Of a DNA stretch of 64,000 nt, positions 57,730 through 64,000 are shown in pieces; positions within the stretch are counted from its first letter, which is position 1; every line of letters starts with the position of its first letter. Location: assembly GCA_963585895.1 (NCBI GenBank), contig OY757911.1, forward strand, positions 87,689,275-87,753,274, written 5' to 3'. This DNA comes from Sepioteuthis lessoniana (taxonomy: Eukaryota; Mollusca; Cephalopoda; Myopsida; Loliginidae). The notes under the pieces are model-generated. The model searched no databases. It saw nothing but the letters and a program-made list of their open reading frames with translations, and was not told the DNA's origin. The position numbers and the translations under genes are program-made.

Positions 57730-58110
57730 GGCCCAGTTGGCTAGGGCTGTAGAATACACCGACTGCATCTCTGCAGAGAGGTAGGACTCCCTCAACGAGG
57801 GTCCTGAATATGACTCTAAACAATCTGATGGTGAGACTCCTGTAGTGCTGGAGCTTTAGGGAATGTGAAGTACCCCTTCATTACTTCCAGGTCCACTCTG
57901 GAAGCACTTGATAGGGTCCTCTCTATGGATCAAATAGAACTAAACTGTGTTATTACACTAAACTGAATTGTTTGAAATTAACTGTTTGTACATTTAACTG
58001 TGTGTAAACAAAAAAACTATATGTATATGAAACTGAATTGTTCGAAACTTTTATCAAAATGACTTAATTCAGTATTAAATAACCCAAAAAGGGTTGATAT
58101 GCCATAAAAC
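57730..58110 (+). repeat. SINE family 2, copy 1 (intron)
   Basis: The head 'ggcccagttggctagggctg' resembles a tRNA A-box region. Later blocks ('agggtcctctctatgg', 'aaaaagggttgatatgcc') return in the copy at 61110-61450 in the same order. The B-box is weak. Confidence 0.65.
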
Positions 58111-58169
58111 AATCAACTAACCATACTTATGGCTTGTTGACAGAATAGATTCCCTTGCTTCTCTCTCAC

Positions 58170-58440
58170 CATCCATGTCTGTATCATCACTTTTTGTTGG
58201 TCAGCCAAAACTGGTGTGTCCATGTGTAGGAGTTCATAGAACATTGCTTATGAATTCATCCTTATTTCTCCAGCAATGCCAAACATGTCCTGGTTGTCTT
58301 ACTTGGATGGTTTGTGTGATGGGAGGTAAGTGACCATACAGCTGTTTTGTAGGGTACTGCTGACTAGATTTGATCAAAACTGCACACAGCATCATTGTGA
58401 AGTTCCCATCTAGAATAAAGATCTTTATAGATATTATTCT
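58170..58440 (-). pseudogene. RTE-class LINE fragment (intron)
   Basis: Minus-strand reading gives QLYGHLPPITQTIQVRQPGHVWHCWRNKDEFIS, the same C-terminal region of ORF2 as at 32880-33000, with many substitutions. It is an old copy. Confidence 0.85.
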
Positions 58441-58491
58441 GTTAATCATACCCAAGAATATTTTTTTTTCACAAAAATATATTTATAAATT

Positions 58492-58525
<34 letters not shown>

Positions 58526-58641
58526 CGGTACAATTAAAATGAAAAAGAACTTAAGCTGAGCTTATCTGACTCAAGGACATGTTTTGGGAGTTCATAGCCT
58601 GAGTCAAATTCATTACTTTGTTTATAATATTGAATTTTCAG

Positions 58642-58822
58642 GTTTGTTGAAAATCTTTTATCTGAAGAAGAAGAAGAAGAAAGAAAAACAGTAAAATCAG
58701 AACAAATGCCTGCAACGACGTCAGTGATAAGTGAGGATAAACTAACTTCAAGTATCAAAGGAGAGAGTCTTGATATTGAAGGGAAAGATAACAAACAGCT
58801 TTCCTCATCAGATATTAAGCAA
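58642..58822 (+). CDS. CCCH gene, third coding exon
   Basis: Acceptor attttcag at 58634-58641, donor CAA|GTAAGT at 58822/58823. 181 bases complete the split codon and give about 60 residues, with a Glu run (SEEEEEERKTVKSEQ) and otherwise polar sequence. The frame is open throughout and leaves in phase 0. Confidence 0.75.
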
Positions 58823-60670
58823 GTAAGTAATAATAATTTTATTTGGTGATATTTATTTGTTGTATTTCTACTTGGTATGGATGTTCAGATAAAAAAAAGC
58901 AGCATTGTGAATGTTTTTGTTTGTTTTTTTTTTTTGTTTATTGGGGTTTTTTTGGTGGGGGGTCATTCAAGAATTTTTCAATCCTTAAGTTGTTCCTATT
59001 TGAGTAAATTAAACAGTGTATGTAAGAGGGTCATTTAAAAAGTTCTAAGCCTAACTCAGATTTTAGATTTGTTGTACAGTTCTGACCTTTTGTATGAGCC
59101 TTGTCAGCACAAAGATTTAGATAGAAATCTGAATAAGTGTTTCTCCATTTTATTAAAAATGATAGAATATTGCCACAACAAATAATTATAGCTATGGTTC
59201 TTCCTTTCTGGGTGAGACTTGGAATTTTTGAACAACCATCTTATGTAGTTTGCTAAGTACTCCTCAAGATCAGTGATAAAGCATATGTAGATCAAAATTA
59301 GAAAAGTGTAGATTGTCAGTGGTGTTTGGTGACTGTCACTAAGGTAGATGAGTAACTGATGACTTAAATTTTTTGTACTTTTTTTCATAAGCTTTTCCCA
59401 TTTTTGTATTTGGTGTCTTGACTGTGGATGATAACAAAAGTACTTGAAAGCTCTGCATTTATGAATATTATAAACAGTTCTTGAATTATTTCAATCTTAC
59501 ACTGACACACTTAATACAAAAATAAGGGAAGCCTATAAAAGAGTATAATAGATTCGTCTGTTATTATTGATAAAACATTCTTAAAAAAAAAAAATTGGGA
59601 AGTGTTTTTGTACGCATGCACACACACACACACACAAGTCATTCAATAAAATGAATTTTGTTTGAGTTAGCAATATGAAGCACTGTTCATAGTTGCACTT
59701 TTTTCAAAAAAATCAAAATTAATGGATCTTTTTTGTTTCAGAAGACTGTCAGCATGACCTTCTTTACTGACCACTGTACCTTGAACTTTTTCTTAACTGC
59801 AGAGTTAGTATGTTTCTACTCCATGGACTGTGTTTTAGACTCAGGCCTGTAGTGCCAAACCCATGTTTAGCCCATTTATAAACATCTTTTGACTAAAACA
59901 TGCTTCTTCACTCACCTCATTACATTCTTCAGTAAATTTCACATGATTTACACTTCTCGGCCAACAAACATCTGATGAATGACTTCTGCTCCAGCCTGGA
60001 GCACTCTGATTTGCTGGCATTTTGAACAAAAATGAATATTTTTGCTATAAAACAAAGCAGAGTTTATATTTATGAAAAACAATTCTGAAAATGTCTTTGC
60101 TTTTTTTTTTTTTTTAAATTTCCCTTCTTCATTAAATTGCCCTCACACACATGTATTTGTATGTATGCTTAATAATCAGTTTTTCATTACATGTTTAGTT
60201 AAAAAGAACAGACAAGGAAAAATGAATTTTTCTTATTTACAAACAAGAGAACATAAATCCAGATTGAATGAATATAGAAATCATTCAAAAGATTCTGAGT
60301 TTCAATAGTGTCTGCAACCATTTCCCAGAATGAAATAGTTTATTTTTAAAGAATTTAGACAAGGTTTTCATTGTCTTATGCTGTAAAAAGAATGGTTGAC
60401 TTTTTAGATCAAACATTGTCAATTATTTTTCAATTTTGACTTGTATTTTGTTCATCTTATTTTTTTTATTTTTTTATTTACACCTAATAATTATTACCTT
60501 GATTTATTTTTTCCTGTTTAATTGTAATTACTCTTTGCTTATAGTTTCTCTCATGTTAATAGTAATCATAAATTAAAATGAAAGGATTGTATTCATTTCT
60601 CAATTTTTTTATCATTGTATTTCTTTTTAGGTGCCTGTAACTAATTTGGACATTCTTTTTTTTTTTCTTT

Positions 60671-60701
<31 letters not shown>

Positions 60702-60707
60702 ACTAAG
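58823..60707 (+). other. Intron 3 of the CCCH gene
   Basis: Contains an old mariner (59022-60030), a (CA)n run at 59620-59636 and, just before the acceptor, a 26-base T run (60676-60701) that serves as the polypyrimidine tract. Confidence 0.65.
59022..60030 (-). mobile_element. Old mariner-type transposon (intron)
   Basis: The left edge 'gagggtcatttaaaaagttctaagcc' type terminus at about 59028-59053 resembles mariner ends. Minus-strand frames at 59841-60029 and 59104-59388, and the stretch between (with 'KEGHADSLL'-like reading for the catalytic region), follow mariner transposase order but are heavily broken. The other terminus was not identified. Confidence 0.5.
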
Positions 60708-60860
60708 GCTCTAAAGACTCAAGAGTTTGAGGAATCCTCAAATGCAACCATTAAAATTGAGGATGTCCCTGTACCAGTAGGTTATTGTTCTCAGTTTGTG
60801 AAAAAAGGCAATTGCTCCATGTCATCTGCATGTCCTTTTCAGCATAAAAATCCATCAAAA
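60708..60860 (+). CDS. CCCH gene, fourth coding exon with the zinc finger
   Basis: Acceptor tttttactaag, donor TCAAAA|GTAAGA. The 51 codons enter and leave in phase 0. It encodes YCSQFVKKGNCSMSSACPFQH, a C-X8-C-X5-C-X3-H finger at about residues 1112-1131, the spacing of RNA-binding CCCH fingers (Tis11/CPSF30 type). Key residues are all present. The preceding VPVPVGY is similar in position to the segment before the finger in TOPAZ1. Confidence 0.85.
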
Positions 60861-61542
60861 GTAAGAAAGCTGTTTTTAGTTGGTTTTTTTTTTCTGTTTT
60901 TAAATGAAGTGTATTCACTATTATTTTATCACTAGTTTAACTCTATCTTGATATTGTTGGTTTTTATCACAATGATAATCAGATACACTCTTTAATCATT
61001 AGCACTAAATCCTATCAAAAATAAAGTCACTTCTCATTGTGATGAATTCGTATCATATATCCATCATTCCTAGACATCACTTTAACTTGAGAAACCTAAA
61101 TAATTAAATTGCCCAGTATGTAGGACTTAGAATACTCTGCCCCCACCCCAACTGAGAAGTAAGATTTCTCTTCAAAAAGGAGGTGTCCTAGATATGACTG
61201 GAGTCTGGAGTAGTACTTCTTTGCCATTACTCTCAGGCTCACTCTGACTTGGAGTGGCAGTTCTAGTAAGAGTCCCATCTATGGGGGGTTAAATAGGTCT
61301 GTTTAAAAATCATTATTCAATAGGACCATAAACAAAACTCTTAAGAAACAACTACACAAAAAATGTAAATATAAATGTATAATGAATGAAATTCCTTATT
61401 CTCTGAGCATAAAATATCCCTAGATGGGTTGACATGCCATTAAAATCACTCAGCCTAAATCATTAAACCAACCACAAATCTATTTATTCAGCTGTCTCTT
61501 CCTCTTTCTTTCAAAATGCCACTTTTGCTTTACTTGTTCAAG
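60861..61542 (+). other. Intron 4 of the CCCH gene
   Basis: Holds the second copy of SINE family 2 (61110-61450). Nothing else recognised. Confidence 0.6.
61110..61450 (+). repeat. SINE family 2, copy 2 (intron)
   Basis: Related to 57730-58110 by 'gtaggacttagaatac', 'agagtcccatctatgg' and 'gatgggttgacatgcc' in the same order. Diverged. The 60-codon minus frame over it is incidental. Confidence 0.6.
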
Positions 61543-61649
61543 GAAATGCTGAAAAGTTCTTCATCCCAACACAAAAGGAAATTACATTTTTTTATGGAAA
61601 TCTTGGATGTGTTAAAGAGACTTGTGAAAAATGTTGAACTGCAAGATAA
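61543..61649 (+). CDS. CCCH gene, probable fifth coding exon
   Basis: Acceptor tacttgttcaag, donor AA|GTATGTG. Read in the phase left by the previous exon it encodes EMLKSSSSQHKRKLHFFMEILDVLKRLVKNVELQD without a stop, a helical segment just behind the zinc finger. It leaves in phase 2. Composition and splice signals fit; only the lack of comparison holds the confidence down. Confidence 0.6.
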
Positions 61650-61662
61650 GTATGTGTTTACC

Positions 61663-61845
61663 TAACCCCTTCATAATGAGCAGGATGAAACAGAAGGTCA
61701 ATTAAGTGGAGTATAACTGGTTTGAATTCAGTTCTCATTCTCCTAGACTGGTTGCAAAACCAACACTAAACCCACTCCTCTCTACCTCTTGCCGGCGGAA
61801 GAACAGATAGATTTATGCTATTCCTATAAAATGTTATGTTTCATG
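61663..61845 (-). repeat. tRNA-derived SINE, fragment (SINE family 1)
   Basis: Reverse complement of the SINE 3' half: 'ggtcaatt', 'actggtttgaattcag' and 'gactggttgcaaaacc' in the order of a minus copy. The head is absent. Confidence 0.7.
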
Positions 61846-63322
61846 ATTTTAAGTCATTCCCCTCTTAACTGGGCTAAGAGCTTTTCAGCTCCCTATTGTA
61901 GTATTTATAAGTTATACATATGTTTCTAAATTTATGCTCATAAGACAACTGTTAGAATACAATCAAAAGAAATCTTTTTCTCATTTTTGAAAATTTACAT
62001 TTATTTTTTAAATAATGTTTGTAGCGAGAGAAGAAACTTACCTCCTGGATCAGTGTGTAAGACTATGCCTTGCTTGTCAAGCAGTAAAAAGTATGTTCAC
62101 TTCTGGAGGCAGAAGTTATAGTGTGCCGATCTTGTCTCTTGCGAGAAGAAATCTACCTTGCATGTAAATTTCTATATGCCGGAACTTGCATAAAAGAGCA
62201 TGCCAGCAGCAGGAGCGGGGTGGTTGTTGTTCTTTGCAGACTGCTTTTTTGACTGATTGACTGAACGAACGACTTGACCAGAGGTATACTGAGGAAGGGC
62301 TGCTAGTCACGTGTGTTGTTATTTTCAGTCAACTAAGGCTACCCAATTGTCTGAGGACTGTATTACTGCTTTTGCATGGACTAGTTCTACAACAATGTTA
62401 AAACTAAATACTTCTAATGCCATTTAACTACAAAAATAGAATTATCTTTTAGCAAACCCAATGTATAATCTATGCATATGTATCTTGAGATTCTTTTCCT
62501 AATTGACAGAATGTGGTTATTATTTTCAAATCAATTGCAAAAGATCAAAGGTTAATTTTTCCCAACAAGAAAAAATTATTAATATTTCAGTTTTTCCCAT
62601 ATCAGAATGCTTAATAATTGATTATCATTTGAAAAATATATTCTATTATTCTACTCGTTGGTATGTATGCCTATCATACTTTTATTACTTCATACCAAAG
62701 TGTAGTATCAGTCTAATCCCCAGCTATTCTGCAATGAGTTATGATTTTTGATCCAGAAATCTACACAAGACAAGAAATGAGAAAATCAAAGGAGGTAAGA
62801 TAGAAAGTGAAAGAAAAATGAAAACAAGGTGAAAGGAAAAAGTCAATATAGATTTATAGAAAAGAAGGATTGGATGAAGCTGAAATTGACTGGCTTGTTG
62901 GATATCAAGAAATAATTAGTGAAATGTTGAAAAGCAGTTTAGGATGGAAATGCATAAAAAGTATAATACATTGTTTTTTGGAAAGATAAAACTGAAGAAA
63001 GTCAAGTGCAGATGCAATAGAAAATATTAGCTCATTCTGTATTCCTTTTTCACATATGAAAGTAATTATTTAGACAAAGCATAAATTGACATCAGCGATT
63101 GCAATATGTGAATATGTAGATAAATGATGGCAGATCAAAGGTTTAAGATAATGAGTATTATCAGTTGTCAACATGCATTGGATTTCCGTAGGACCAGATT
63201 TTTGTAATTATACTGGTAGGAGAAACTGGTGTTGCCCAGGATAAAAATATACTAAAGCACATTTTGTTGAAAAAAATCATTTGGTTTACTTTCTGTACAA
63301 ACAAGTTGGGCTTCTTTTTTTT

Positions 63323-63357
<35 letters not shown>

Positions 63358-63694
63358 CCAAAAAAATCTCAGTCTCCCATGGAAGGCACCTACAGATAGC
63401 AATTTAATTTGTTTTCTAGTTGAATTAGACTTTTTTTTCATTAATTTTTAGCTAAAATTTCTGGGCACCACCAAATATCATGTAAACTTTCCTTGAAAAG
63501 AAAGATCCCATGCCAAGTTTCAGCAAGATTAGCTCATTAGTTTAGGAGACCAAAGGTAACAAGAACATAATCAAACGCCTAACAAAGTGATTTCTATATA
63601 CAGATTAAAGATAAAATGAGTTGTTGAAAATATAACTTTCTTCTAATTTGATAGTAAACCAAACAGTTGATATTCATATCTGCATATTAATACA
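61846..63694. other. Intron or intergenic DNA behind the last seen exon
   Basis: A possible 41-base exon at 62510-62550 (acceptor aattgacag, donor AAAG|GTTAAT) would continue the frame for 13 codons, but this is weak. A block at 62030-62340 has a minus-strand LTR look with a TATA-like motif near 62187. A 41-base T run lies at 63318-63358. Further exons of the CCCH gene are expected beyond the window. Confidence 0.4.
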
Positions 63695-63699
63695 GAACT

Positions 63700-63945
63700 A
63701 TGGTTAGAATAAGTTATCCTCATAGGAAATAGAACCAGTAACTTAAGTTTCCAGGCTGGAAAAGATATGAATCCAACAGTTCTCTTGTCTTCAGGTAAAG
63801 GTAAATCACAGAGCAGACTGGGTTCTTTACCCTTGGTTATGCAACCAGTCTCAAAGAAGAAATACCAAATTCAAACTAGCTTTACTCCATTTAAAAATTG
63901 ACCATGTGTAATATTTAGCTTGCGGCAGAAGGGTTGGGTAAATAT
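63700..63945 (+). repeat. tRNA-derived SINE (SINE family 1)
   Basis: Near full length and diverged: 'gatatgaatccaacag', 'gagcagactgggttcttta', 'ccttggttatgcaaccagtc' and 'gggttgggtaaatat' at the 3' end. Confidence 0.8.
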
Positions 63946-64000
63946 ATAATTATAACTACCAATAACTACCAATCTTCTCTGAATTTGGCACTTATACTAA

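Larger units (their letters stand above)
56654..58641 (+). other. Intron 2 of the CCCH gene
   Basis: About 2 kb. Holds a SINE of family 2 (57730-58110), an RTE LINE fragment (58170-58440) and a 30-base T run (58494-58523). The first kilobase is plain AT-rich sequence. Confidence 0.65.

Noticed and set aside
62510..62550. A sixth coding exon of the CCCH gene
   Set aside because: Frame and splice sites are possible, but 41 bases are too few to support it without transcript data.

Overview
The window reads as animal nuclear DNA, most likely from a coleoid cephalopod (octopus-like). The basis is spliced genes with GT/AG introns, long AT-rich intergenic DNA, and repeat families I associate with octopus genomes: a tRNA-derived SINE of about 290 bp, an RTE-class LINE, an L1/Tx1-like LINE and several Ty3/gypsy LTR families. 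The species call comes from recognition only and was not tested by a search.

Two host genes are visible. (1) A SIMC1/SLF2-family gene lies on the minus strand: exon 1 at 19269-19346, a large exon at 13505-15272, and a possible terminal exon at 12812-12876. It carries a cluster of SUMO-interacting motifs followed by the SIMC1/SLF2 helical domain, which links it to SUMO-directed recruitment of the SMC5/6 complex. (2) A large gene on the plus strand starts at 53174 and runs off the right edge. It has a 966-codon first coding exon of low complexity, then exons at 56478-56653, 58642-58822, 60708-60860 (a CCCH zinc finger) and 61543-61649. Its identity is uncertain; TOPAZ1 is one candidate.

Layout. 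1-0.7 kb: RTE LINE fragment. 0.7-12.8 kb: AT-rich intergenic DNA with old SINEs, a 0.5-kb Tc1-like element and a dead mariner. 12.8-19.35 kb: the SIMC1-like gene. 19.6-50.1 kb: a dense block of retrotransposons with higher GC than its flanks. In it are a minus-strand LTR (19.6-23.3 kb) carrying a 50-bp minisatellite and another LTR; an L1/Tx1-like LINE (23.3-25.1 kb, minus); further LTRs; a minus-strand gypsy element spanning about 31.6-40.7 kb that is split by two later LTR insertions, each with a 4-bp target duplication, plus a third LTR in gag; and a plus-strand CsRn1-type gypsy element (about 42.7-47.7 kb) with a tRNA-Trp-like primer site. 50.1-53.0 kb: AT-rich DNA upstream of the second gene. 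53.0-64 kb: the CCCH gene, whose introns hold two SINE families, an RTE fragment and an old mariner.

No rRNA, functional tRNA, CRISPR or intact transposase/polymerase gene is visible. All transposon reading frames are broken. The two host genes show no evident functional link.
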